Translations under genes and position numbers: made by a program
The notes under the pieces: generated by a model
What the model was told of the DNA's origin: nothing
Databases searched by the model: none
The model's input: only the letters and a program-made list of their open reading frames with translations
Assembly: GCA_900095095.1 (NCBI GenBank)
Contig: FMBT01000296.1
Coordinates: 248,001-312,000 of the forward strand
Source of the DNA: Fragilariopsis cylindrus CCMP1102
Lineage: Eukaryota > Bacillariophyta > Bacillariophyceae > Bacillariales > Bacillariaceae
Length of the DNA stretch: 64,000 bases
Direction of reading: 5' to 3'
Shown here: positions 11,427 to 21,400 of the stretch, one piece after another
Layout: each line of letters starts with the position of its first letter
Numbering within the stretch: position 1 is the stretch's first letter

Positions 11427-11720
11427 ATGCCAGAACATACTTCAGAAGAAATTAGAAAATGGAAAGCCTTAATCTATGGTCCAAATATTGGTTGTGGAAA
11501 TAAGGTAGATGGATGGGCGAATGCCTCCATAGGAAATGTCACATTGACACCTCGTAGTAATAAAAAAACTCGTTCGACGTGTACTGGTACTCCTTCTAAA
11601 CTATCATCATCAAGTTCCTCATTCAATACTGAATGGATGGGTGGTTCACCATGTGGTACAAAACGAAGTTATCGTACAAAGGGAGCAAAGGATGCAATCG
11701 GAAAACCAAGTTTGTATTAA
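11427..11720 (+). CDS. Small conserved protein, tandem family member B
   Basis: 97 residues, ATG at 11427, ending in TAA. It starts MPEHTSEEIRKWKALIYGPN, followed by GCGNKVDGWANASIGNVTLT, a basic Ser/Thr stretch, a Ser-rich linker, and EWMGGSPCGTKRSYRTKGAK to the end at PSLY. It is close to the copy at 14919 along its whole length and differs mainly in the Ser-rich linker, as expected of a recent duplicate. The 150 bases before the start (TTTCAACAGCAT, ACAAAACCAT, AAATCG) are shared with the other two copies, so regulation is probably shared. Function unknown. Confidence 0.75.
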   Translation: MPEHTSEEIRKWKALIYGPNIGCGNKVDGWANASIGNVTLTPRSNKKTRSTCTGTPSKLSSSSSSFNTEWMGGSPCGTKRSYRTKGAKDAIGKPSLY

Positions 11721-12868
11721 ACTATTTTGGAAGGGAGAGAGAGAAAAAGTCTGAGGTACAAAATCAAGACAGGTAGAAGATTAAGGTGGTGGAAGTTAGT
11801 TGTCAAGCAAGCAATTCATACGTCGAGTCAAGTGGAGTGCAACATTGTATGTGAATCAATCGCAAAATGAATGAATGATTGAGTAAAGTTAGCAAAACTA
11901 CAAAGAAAACGAAACGACATGAATGATAGTAATATAAAGTCATCATATATAGTTTAAAGATGGTTTAATACATAGTACTGTAGAAAGCTACTGTAGGATT
12001 ATCTACTAGTCTATTTTTGGTTCTTTTTGTCACAAATAGATAATTTGCTTGCTTGTATATAGACGAAGATGCAAAGTACAGGTTATTTAATAGATAGTTT
12101 TCATATCCTTAAAATTCTTGCTATTGCCCTCCCTCCTGTTGAAGTAGAATTGAATCGAATCGAATCGAATCACATCATGGTAATGAATGGATTCGAATAT
12201 GTTGTGGTTATTACTGTTGTTAGTATTTATCTAATGCATTCAGTGTTATTTTTAGTGAGTTGCCGTCGTCTCCATCCTTCTTCATCCATTCGAGAGTTTC
12301 TGGTGATGATTTGATGTGATGTGATTCGATGTTGCTGCGGGAGAATACGTATTCATTCATTCATTGAATGGTATGTTGGAGTAAACCTTATACAGGAATT
12401 ATCATAGATCAATTGTGACCAAAAAGAGATGCTTATCATCCTCTTTATTTTATACTATACTAGTGACTTCAAGGCCGGAAAAAAGTAGCGGAAAAGAGGT
12501 TACTAGCAGTGCTGAAATAATCGAATTTGAAGGTGCCATCAGTCAGCGGGTTTACACGTACTAATTGAAATTACTATACTCGTACTACTAGATACAGCGA
12601 TGATACATTGAAGCACTTTCTTACACAATCGAATCCTCTAATTCGTTTGGCATATTTTCATTAAGTCGAGCGCTGTCTATCACTCCATTTGTTATTGTTT
12701 AATTCCTACTATGTGAGACGTTACAGGCGTGTATAGATAGATCATTGTGGTGTGTATTGTAATTGTAGTTGTTATTTGTTTTTTAAAAAGAAAAAAGATT
12801 TTTTTTGATTGAGAAGAATTCGTAGTTAGTACAAACGTTTGTGAAAGAATTGAGTCCCCTAAATTAGC
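11721..12868. other. 3' flank of unit B and spacer before a repeat element
   Basis: The first 340 bases are the family's downstream module, also seen after 15233: ACAAAATCAAGACAGG, GGAAGTTAGTTG-CAAGCAAGCAA, ATAGTTTAAAGATG-TTTAATAC, and GTAGGATTATCTACTAGTC. The rest (12060-12868) shows no gene. GAATC pentamer repeats lie at 12154-12172. Confidence 0.5.
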
Positions 12869-14186
12869 ATAGAGGGGGCCCCGAAAATAAAATGTATTTG
12901 GGGACACAAAAATGTATTTGGGGACAAAATATCTCATACAAAAATATTGTTTATTTACTACACTAGCACTATTTGAAAGGGTTGCAGAGGACAACACCAA
13001 GCAGGTCAGGTGCACTAACATCCACATAGTATAATAGAATATTGTGTTGGCATCTCACAACTTTTCTTTTCCTGTGGTTGAGGAATAAAATTCATTAGGC
13101 TTTTATGGCAGGCACACAAAAATATCAAGATTTTTGAACAGAAATGAACCACTAAATATCTCAGATAAAAGGGTTGCAGAGGACAACACCAGATAGGTCA
13201 GGTGCACTAGCATTCACATAGTGTACTAGAAGATTGTGTTTGCCTCCTACATCTTTTCTGTTCCTGTGGTTGAGGAATAAAATTCGTTTTGCTGTTGTTC
13301 CACGCACAAAAATAACAAGATTTTGGATCAGAAATGAACGAAAAGAAATATCTCATTTGAAAGGGTTACAGAGGACAACAGTAGATAGGTGGGTGCACAA
13401 ACATCCACATAGTGTACCAGAACATCATGTTTGTCTCCTACCATTCCTGGTGGTTAATCATCACTTCTTGATTAAAGTAATTCTGATTGGTATCATTTTT
13501 ATCTCACAAATTCTACAGTGGAGTTTTGTATGGTTACTGGAATAAGATAAATAACTTCTCCTTAGGTTCTAGAACCAGCATGGTGCACCAAAATACCACC
13601 CAGTCATCCACCCTATATTCATAGGGGATGAGCCAAGGGTCATGAACCCTCATACATACCTTATTCTTGCCTCCAGAACACAAACATTTCTTTTGGCCAA
13701 CATGTCATACTTCCATACCCAGAAGTATCATTCAGAAATAGGCTGCCACAACATCAAAAAAAGGAACTGGACCATGGTTTGAACACCCAGATACCTTCCA
13801 TAAATGTTTATGGCCAAAATACACCAACAATACTTGGAGCATTTGCCATATTGGTGGTGTGGTGTGGTGGGGAACAATAGAATAGACATTAAATAGCCCC
13901 AAATGCACACATTGCAAAAATATTTGAGATGCTACCGCGCCCATAAAACACATACCAGGTAGGCTGAGTCCATGATAAAATGGCTAGGCATCAACCTAAT
14001 TCATAAAGGCTTTGGATTATATCATTGCTTTAGGTAGCCATACATATATTTTGGGTGTCACGGGGCAAAACCCACCTCTATTAAAACACACCTTTTCTCT
14101 AAGTGCCAAGTTTTTGCGTAATCAAGGCCGGGATGCACCATCAATACAGACCTAATAACCTTGAAAGATTATATGTAGATCAACAT
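12869..14186 (+). mobile_element. Unclassified repeat element, copy 1
   Basis: Starts with ATAGAGGGGGCCCCGAAAAT and a GTATTTGGGGACA pair. Three tandem units of about 192 bases follow, starting near 12977, 13169 and 13361; each begins AAGGGTTGCAGAGGACAAC or close to it and contains a CATCCACATAGT word. After them comes a stretch shared in reverse orientation with 25.5-26.0 kb (for example GGCTGCCACAACATCAAA and GATGCACCATCAATACAGAC). It stops matching near 14186. No coding capacity is recognisable, so this is either a non-autonomous element or a relic. It sits between tandem units B and C of the small-protein array. Confidence 0.6.
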
Positions 14187-14918
14187 TATAATAATATTAA
14201 TAAAATTCTAAAATAATAAGCTATCGTAGGATTATCTACTACTGTAGTCTTTTTTTGTTTTGTTTTTCTTAAGGGTTCACGTACAATTATATTAAAAAAA
14301 GAAATTATGTCCCTCAAGACTAAACAAATAATGCCACGGATGTCCTATTATATAAATGTTAAAAATTATATGACCGAATGTCTTTAAATGTTATCTCTAA
14401 GCTTTCAGCGACCAAGATACGAGCTTATATAAAATTCAATAAAGAAAAATAAAGAAGTATGTACTGTACTAGTAACTCACGAAGAAGTATGTTGGATTGC
14501 ACGTAGAAATGACACCCAAGATACTTCAAGACACGATTCATTCGATTCACAACTAAAGAGAATAAAAAATGCGTGGATTTTTTCTTTGATAGCCACTAAA
14601 GTCACAATACGATCGATGTACTGTACCAACATTAAATCGTTTCATCTATAAATCTTGCTTTCCAATCTTGAAAGAATGAGAAGGCATAAAATAAAAACGT
14701 ACCAGTAAAAACGACTTGTATCACACCATCAATATTCACGCTACCAATTCAAAACTCATATTTTACGATACTACTTACTTGTACTAGCTAATAAAGTGAA
14801 TGAAAGAATTTGAAGGAGAATAGTACGATTGCATCATAAAGTAATTTCAACAGCATATACAAGACCATAAAAAAAGACTACCGCACGCAAATCGCATATA
14901 TCAAAAATCGAAAAAACA
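14187..14918. other. Upstream module of unit C
   Basis: It starts inside a copy of the downstream module (AATAAGCTATCGTAGGATTA near 14215, compare 11990 and 15580). It then follows the unit B upstream order: TCACGTACAATTATATTAAA at 14276, CCTCAAGACTAAAC, TTGGATTGCACGTA, ACACCCAAGATACTT, AATGAGAAGGCATAAA and TTTCAACAGCATAT. The module is well conserved with unit B, which supports duplication of the whole unit including regulatory DNA. Confidence 0.55.
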
Positions 14919-15233
14919 ATGCCAGAACATACTTCAGAAGAAATTAGAAAATGGAAAGCCTTAATCTATGGTCCAAACATTGGCTGTGGAAATAAGGTGG
15001 ATGGATGGGCGAATGCCTCCATCGGAAACGTCACATTGACACCTCGTAGTAAAAAAAATCGTTCAGTTGGTGGTGGTACTCCTCGTAACCATTCATCATC
15101 CAGTTCATCACTCAATGCATCAAGTCAATCATTAAATACTGATAATTGGATGGGTGGATCACCATGTGGTACAAAACGAAGTTATCGTACCAAGGGAGCA
15201 AAGGATGCCATCGGAAAACCAAGTTTGTATTAA
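14919..15233 (+). CDS. Small conserved protein, tandem family member C
   Basis: 104 residues, ATG at 14919, TAA stop. The first 45 residues match copy B (MPEHTSEEIRKWKALIYGPN, then KVDGWANASIGNVTLTPRS). The Ser-rich linker is seven residues longer, and the end again reads WMGGSPCGTKRSYRTKGAK to PSLY. The conserved charged N-terminal helix, central low-complexity linker and conserved basic C-terminal block suggest two short functional ends joined by a free linker. Cellular role unknown. No signal peptide or membrane segment. Confidence 0.75.
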   Translation: MPEHTSEEIRKWKALIYGPNIGCGNKVDGWANASIGNVTLTPRSKKNRSVGGGTPRNHSSSSSSLNASSQSLNTDNWMGGSPCGTKRSYRTKGAKDAIGKPSLY

Positions 15234-15708
15234 ACTATTCTGTAAGGAAGGGAAGAAGGAAGGAAGGAAGAGAGGGAGGCAGGGAGAGAAAAAGGCAGGC
15301 ACAAAATCAAGACAGGCAGAAAACTACCGTGTCGAGAATGCATTGAAGTGAAGTTGCATTAAGGTGTGATGGAAGTTAGTTGGCAAGCAAGCAATACGTC
15401 GACGAGTCGAGGCAAGTGGAGAGTGCAACATTTCATGTGAATCAATCGCGAAATGAATGATTGATTCGAATCATTATCTCAACAGTAAGTTTAGCAAAAA
15501 GGCAAAGAAAACGAAATGAATATTAATAATATAAAGTCATCATATAGTTTAAAGATGATTTAATACATAGTACTGTAATAAGCTATTGTAGCATTATTTA
15601 CTAGTCTATTTTAAATAGATTCTTTGCTTGCTTCTAATTATAAACGAAGAAATGAATAATGAATTATAGTCCTCCTCCTGCTACGAAGTCTTGATGTTTT
15701 TGTTGTTG
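15234..15708. other. Downstream module of unit C
   Basis: Homologous to 11721-12060. It contains an AAGG/GGGA purine-rich run (15244-15296), CACAAAATCAAGACAGG, GGAAGTTAGTTGGCAAGCAA and ATAGTTTAAAGATGATTTAA. The last 60 bases are the 3'UTR of the minus-strand gene that follows. Confidence 0.5.
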
Positions 15709-17427
15709 TTATTGTTCTTGATTCAAATGGTACCACCACATATTATATAAAATAACAATAAATCCAATGTAAATGGTACTATCCACAATATAGTGTCGTA
15801 ATTTTGTGAATGAATCGGCACGACCGCGTATTAGTCCGTTGTTGTTGTTGTTGTTACTACCAAACAAAAAATTCAACTTATAGGCATCTTCAGGATTAAA
15901 ACTACAACAGATATTAATTAATCTAAAATCAGTACATACTAAACAATTTGGATCTAAACAAGTTGCCTTACCACATTCATCACAAACTTCAACAACACCA
16001 ATTGGACTTGTAGTTGTGTCGTTATTATCTTCATCTCCATCTCCATCTCCATCTCCATCTCCATCTCCATCTATATCTACATCTCCCTTTGTTATTGTTG
16101 TGCTTTTTCTGATATGTTGTTCACCACAATCACCACAAATGAATTCACCACACATTGTATTAGTAAATACGTTTGGACAACAACAATTATGACACGTTAT
16201 TCGTCCTTTTGTTGTATTCCTCCTACTACAATAGTTACGTAGTCGTTTATGTCGTCCGAATGCACCGAATGGTGCTATAGATGTTGTTATCAAAAATTTC
16301 CTACTGGCAATAACAGGAGTGATGTTATTGTTATTGTCATCATAATCATCATCATCATCGATATTTTCACCATCATTGATTCTCGTACTACTACCACATC
16401 CATCAATATCATTTGATAAACATGCATTACAGAATGCCATCCTATCACATTGTTGACACCATAGACCAGGTCCTGCCGTACTCCTATTGATACTTGTTGT
16501 TGTTGTCTGATTAGTATTAGTATTGTTGTTGCTGTTACTGTTGAGGAAGAATTTTGGATAGAATTTCCTACAACTATGACATCGTTTTGTATGTTGTTTT
16601 TCGGCATAACATTCTGGACAACTTAAACACAACAATGACGGTTGTTGTGGAAGTTGCGCCTGCTTCATTGCTGGAGTTACGGTTGTAGAAGAAGGAGAAG
16701 GCGAAAAAGAAGAAGAGGATGGATTCTCATCTTTCTCATCGTCGTCATCTTCGTCGTCTACCATCGTTCGTTGAGTATTTGTATTGACAATAATATGAAA
16801 TTGATTTGAATCTTCTAATTTAGAACCATGTTTTAAACAGAATCTTTGATCAAGTTTATATAGATCACTTTTCACACGTCGTTCACCTAAACATGATAAA
16901 AATCGTTTGATAGATTTATCACTTAAAAAATTTAGTATTTCATTTGATAATACATCTTTTGGTATCATTCGTAAACTTAGTATACTTGCAGCAGAAGCAG
17001 CAGCAGAAGTAGTAGTACGTGTTGTATCCGTTATTGCCGACGACGTCGCTAACGTTGACAACGACTTGTTATGTTGCTTTTGTAGCTGTTGTTGTTGTAG
17101 CTTTACCTGCTGTTGTGGATGTGGATATGGTTTTGACTGTGACTTATTCGTGAACAATAACGACGATGATATAACAACGATCCGATCAAGTAACGAAGCT
17201 GTATTATCATCAGTAGGATTATGAAAAGCATTATTATTCGAACCATGCTCATTAGTAGATGAAATCCTCATGGCGCTTGTGGTTCGTATTTCGAATTCTT
17301 CCTCCATGTTTTCGTTTTGCTGCTCGCTATAATAACTATCGCTATAACTGCCACTATTATCACTGCCGCTGTCGATGCCATTGTCTCTTTCGTTTACGGC
17401 GGGCATCATTGAAGTTAAGGTTGACAT
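15709..17427 (-). CDS. Cys-rich zinc-binding-like protein with C-terminal membrane anchor
   Basis: 572 residues from the ATG at 17427 to TAA. The N-terminal 150 residues are low complexity. A Leu-rich stretch at about 155-205 (IPKDVLSNEILNFLSDKSIK) has the look of an F-box-like helical module, but this is tentative. Four Cys clusters follow: CLSCPECY with CHSCRKFY; WCQQCDRMAFCNAC; CHNCCC with CGEFICGDCG; and CDECGKATCLDPNCLVC. Pairs spaced C-x2-C are typical of zinc-binding domains of the B-box, RING or DHHC-like classes, but none fits a named family exactly. An Asp-Gly repeat encoded by GATGGA units interrupts the third cluster. A single hydrophobic segment near the end (YIVDSTIYIGFIVILYNMWW) suggests a tail-anchored membrane protein. 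It may be a ubiquitin-system adaptor, but that is inference. Confidence 0.65.
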   Translation of the reverse strand: MSTLTSMMPAVNERDNGIDSGSDNSGSYSDSYYSEQQNENMEEEFEIRTTSAMRISSTNEHGSNNNAFHNPTDDNTASLLDRIVVISSSLLFTNKSQSKPYPHPQQQVKLQQQQLQKQHNKSLSTLATSSAITDTTRTTTSAAASAASILSLRMIPKDVLSNEILNFLSDKSIKRFLSCLGERRVKSDLYKLDQRFCLKHGSKLEDSNQFHIIVNTNTQRTMVDDEDDDDEKDENPSSSSFSPSPSSTTVTPAMKQAQLPQQPSLLCLSCPECYAEKQHTKRCHSCRKFYPKFFLNSNSNNNTNTNQTTTTSINRSTAGPGLWCQQCDRMAFCNACLSNDIDGCGSSTRINDGENIDDDDDYDDNNNNITPVIASRKFLITTSIAPFGAFGRHKRLRNYCSRRNTTKGRITCHNCCCPNVFTNTMCGEFICGDCGEQHIRKSTTITKGDVDIDGDGDGDGDGDGDEDNNDTTTSPIGVVEVCDECGKATCLDPNCLVCTDFRLINICCSFNPEDAYKLNFLFGSNNNNNNGLIRGRADSFTKLRHYIVDSTIYIGFIVILYNMWWYHLNQEQ

Positions 17428-18420
17428 GGTTGAGATTGCTTTAAGTTTGTACTGAGAAAAGAACAGTGGGAGAGTTGTTATTGATTATGTTCTTCTTTCC
17501 GTGAGATGAGCAGATAGATACAGTTCTGGTCATGTACAGTATCATTACGTGAACTTTTTGTTGGAGAGAGATGGGTGCAAGTGAAGTTTCGATTCTTGTT
17601 CTTTGCTAGACTGTGATTAACAGCATATTATGATGTGCGTCGTGCAGCAAGATCATTCCCGAGCATTCTTCAATTCAGGGTGAGTCACCACCATCTGGAT
17701 CATGTCATTGGTTTCATCCAATTAAATCACGAGGAAGAAAAATAAGCGAAGCAGTTGAAAATTTACTGAAGATCCATGTTCCGATTACCGTATCACCTTA
17801 CTGGAGCATCCAGTAAATGCAATTTCATTTGTTGAAAAATATGGAACGTTTTCTCCCTCTTTTTGTATTTTTTCCCTCCCCCGAAACTTCTTTCGTGCGA
17901 AATTTTTAAACGTGCGAAAATGTTTTAAAGATACATTTCATTTACAGTACGGCACGGCACGGCAATCGATCCATTGATCCATCAAATGAATTAAAAATGA
18001 ACCAATGATATCAAAATAATGTGGGGGGAAACTACACCCGGCGGTATGGATTTGCGGTACTTATTGGTGGGATCATGACGGAGAAGGATGGAGACGACTG
18101 TCGATGGCAACTGCATTAGGTACCACTAGTTACCGTCCGGTCCCAGTTCAACAAGAGGCATATATATCATTATCAAATACTCCATCAACGGACGGAGAAG
18201 GATGCAGACGACGTGTTCTGAACAAGATCAACAACAACCACAACCCCTGCATCATCAACAGGCGGTGATGTTTCTAGTAAAATATTGTGTAATGCATTGA
18301 GATGCTAGCAAAGAAGCTTAGAAAAAATAAATGTGTATATGTGCGGTGGTATGATAATAAAGTTACTTTCCATCTAATAATTTTTCTAGCTTACGGGAAA
18401 GAATTTGATCTTAATTACCA
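17428..18420. other. Intergenic region
   Basis: Promoter side of the Cys-rich gene and 3' flank of MSH6. No gene seen. A piece near 18025-18075 (CACCCGGCGGTATGG with GGTACTTATTGGTGGGA) resembles 10040-10085, which suggests a small dispersed repeat. GGACGGAGAAGGATG-type words recur at 18078 and 18191. Confidence 0.4.
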
Positions 18421-21400
18421 TCAGATTGTTTGGATGGTCTTCCAAACACTAAGAACGTCGTCAAACTGTTGGCAAGCAATCAGCTGTCGAATGTTTTCAA
18501 GATGATTATTTGCTTCCTCGTCACTTACATGTGGTCCGACGGCGGTTCCTACTTCAGTATCACTACCAACACCGTTCATTTCATCTTCGAATTCTTCACT
18601 AACACGTTTTGCGTTAGCCAATACTTCATCCGGTAGACCAGCAAGTTTGGCTACGTTAATCCCAAAGGATCTAGGACACGATCCTAAACCCAACGTGTAT
18701 AAAAACGTGATATTCCCGTTACTTCCAGTAGTAGTCTCGTTCTCGTTTTCGTCATCAACAATGCATTGCATATGACCAAGTCTCACATTGGGTGCATTCC
18801 TCCATTCATCCAAAAGAGAATGGTAATGAGTTGCGAATAGACTCAAGCATTGACTTCGTTCTACTAAGTGCTTGACAGTTGCACTGGCAATCGCTGTTCC
18901 ATCAAACGTACTGGTACCTCTACCGAGTTCATCCATGATGACTAAACTTCGTCTCGTTGCCCCCCGAAGCGCCGCAGCTGTCTCCGCCAACTAGAGTGGA
19001 AAAGTGTATTATAGAGAAAAGAGGTAGTAATAACATAGAATTAGGAACATTGCTGCAATTGTGTGGGATATGTAAAGGATACGGTGTGTATAGATGCAAC
19101 ATGTTTGGTGTTGTGGGTGCTTACCTCAACGAAAAATGTTGACTGGCCTAAAAGAATTCGATCCGATGCACCTAATCGAGTGAAAATGCAATCAATAGGA
19201 GTCATTTGACAACTTTCGGCAGGAACGTAACTCCCAATTTGAGCAAGGATAGCAATAAGACATGTTTGACGCAACATCGTTGATTTGCCACCCATATTTG
19301 GACCTTGTATTAAATATTATTTCCAATACCAGTAGAGTACATTAATTGTGAACAAAAATAGCAAGAACAGAAGAGTCAGTATGATAAATTATAAGGACGA
19401 TTCATCAATATAGGGAAGATAATACAGCAGCAACATTACATAAGATAAGAAAAGAACTTACCGGAAAGTAATAGCAATCGTGCCGAATCACCACTATCGC
19501 CATTTTCGGTATTGTCGTCCATGTTATTCGGATTCGGTCCAAGTTGTAGATCATTGGGGATGAAATCTGATGAATGGAAGGTATTTTCAACGACGGGATG
19601 TCGTCCCTGTACAATATTAATACTAGGTTGTTGATGAGCTGGACAATCTAAAATTTCTGCGCGACAATATCCAGGATTACCTGCCATAATTGCTAACGAA
19701 CCGAGTGCATCTAAAATTGCTGTTGCCTGTGCGGCTGCTGCCCATAATGGACGTTGTGTATCAAATTTAGCAAATATAATTTGCATACCTTTTGCTTTAC
19801 GTGTTTGTTGGATTTCATACGCTTGTTCCAGCTCCTTTACTAATTCAACCACCATAGGTGTTTGATATTTATTAATCTGTTTTTGTCCGGTACCACGTTT
19901 CCCCTTTACGTGAAAATCATGAGGAACTTGTACATTCACTGGAAGTTCAATCAAATACTTATCTTTCGAATCAGGTTTGATATTCGCATACTTCCATGAA
20001 CGTTGTGCAACATGACGTGGTTTCAAATGATCTTGGATCATTTCCTGTTTGTAATTTTCAAGATCCTCCTTCACTTGGTTGACAGTATCACAAGCTTGAT
20101 CGTAAATTGGATCCGTACCACGTGATGGAACAAATTCACCACTTGCGGCTTTTTCACAATCAAAATTGTCCATAAACCAATCAAGTGATTCTACCATATC
20201 AGGGAACAAGCCACCGTCCTTTTGTAGTCGAACTAATTTGAACACAAATCCATTCGGATCCAAGTCGATATCACTGAATATTTCTGGTAATTGACATGCC
20301 TTCTGTAATCCCTTTAATAAATTCTTGAAATCTGATACCTTCCGTTTCGTGTATGTTTTACCTTCATAGAGAACAGCTCGTTCATTGGGATGGTATTCAT
20401 TCGAGATGATATCATCATCATAGTCGTCGTCGTCGTCGTTGCATACAACAGGACTACCACAACCAGATGAAACTCCAACACTCATACTATGGACACGACT
20501 TAATAATCGGTCTAGGTCACCAATTTTATTTAGTACAGAATCACGTGCCTCCTTTAGAGATAAATTCCCTGCACCACGAATCAATTCTTCTACCGCATCA
20601 CCTCGACGTTCAATTTCATTCTTTTTAAATAATGGCCGTAAGAGCCAGGCACGTAACATCCTTGATCCGTGTGGACTTTTTGTATAATTTAATTTACTCC
20701 ATAAAGAGCCAACAATTTTATAATCCACAGCATTTGTTAATATTTCTAAATTATGCAGTGTTGTTCCGTCTAATGACATATGTGTAATTGTATCTTCACC
20801 ATTATTATCAGCTGCTGCTGCTACTGCCGCGATAGTAGGTGCTGCAGCAGATGCATGTTGTTGAAGATGAGGCTGCGGCGTAGCAGTAGGGATTTTATAA
20901 AGAGGGTTCTCTTCCAATTCATCTAATAGCGATTCTTGTGTAACAACAGCAGTCGCATTAGAACCTTGCTGTTGCTGCTGCTGTTGTGAAGTCCAGAAGT
21001 CATCAATATTATTGGTAGTAGTTGCAGCAGTAGTAGTAGTAACTGCGGTACGTGTAGTAGAGGCCGCTGCTGCTGTTGCTGCGGCTGGAATCATTTTGCT
21101 ATCCCCATCATCGTCATATTGTGACTGTTGAGTATGTTGTTGTTGAGCTACTGCTGATGTACCTAAACCTGCTGATACGGATGTTACTGCTGCTGGGATG
21201 TATGCACGAACGATATTCATACTTAATATTTCACGATCAATTAGATTACGCTGTAAATAAAATAATGCAGCACCAAAAGATGATAAACATAAATTAGCAT
21301 CCCCTTCCACAACCATCTTTAATACAATCGGCCAACGTGATACATCATTGTTATTATTATTACTTTTTTTTCGTGATGAACGTGGATAATACTTTCTACG

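Noticed and set aside
12692-13027. Minus-strand frame of 111 codons as a gene
   Set aside because: It lies across the border of repeat element copy 1 and its sequence is shared with copy 2, where the frame is not kept.
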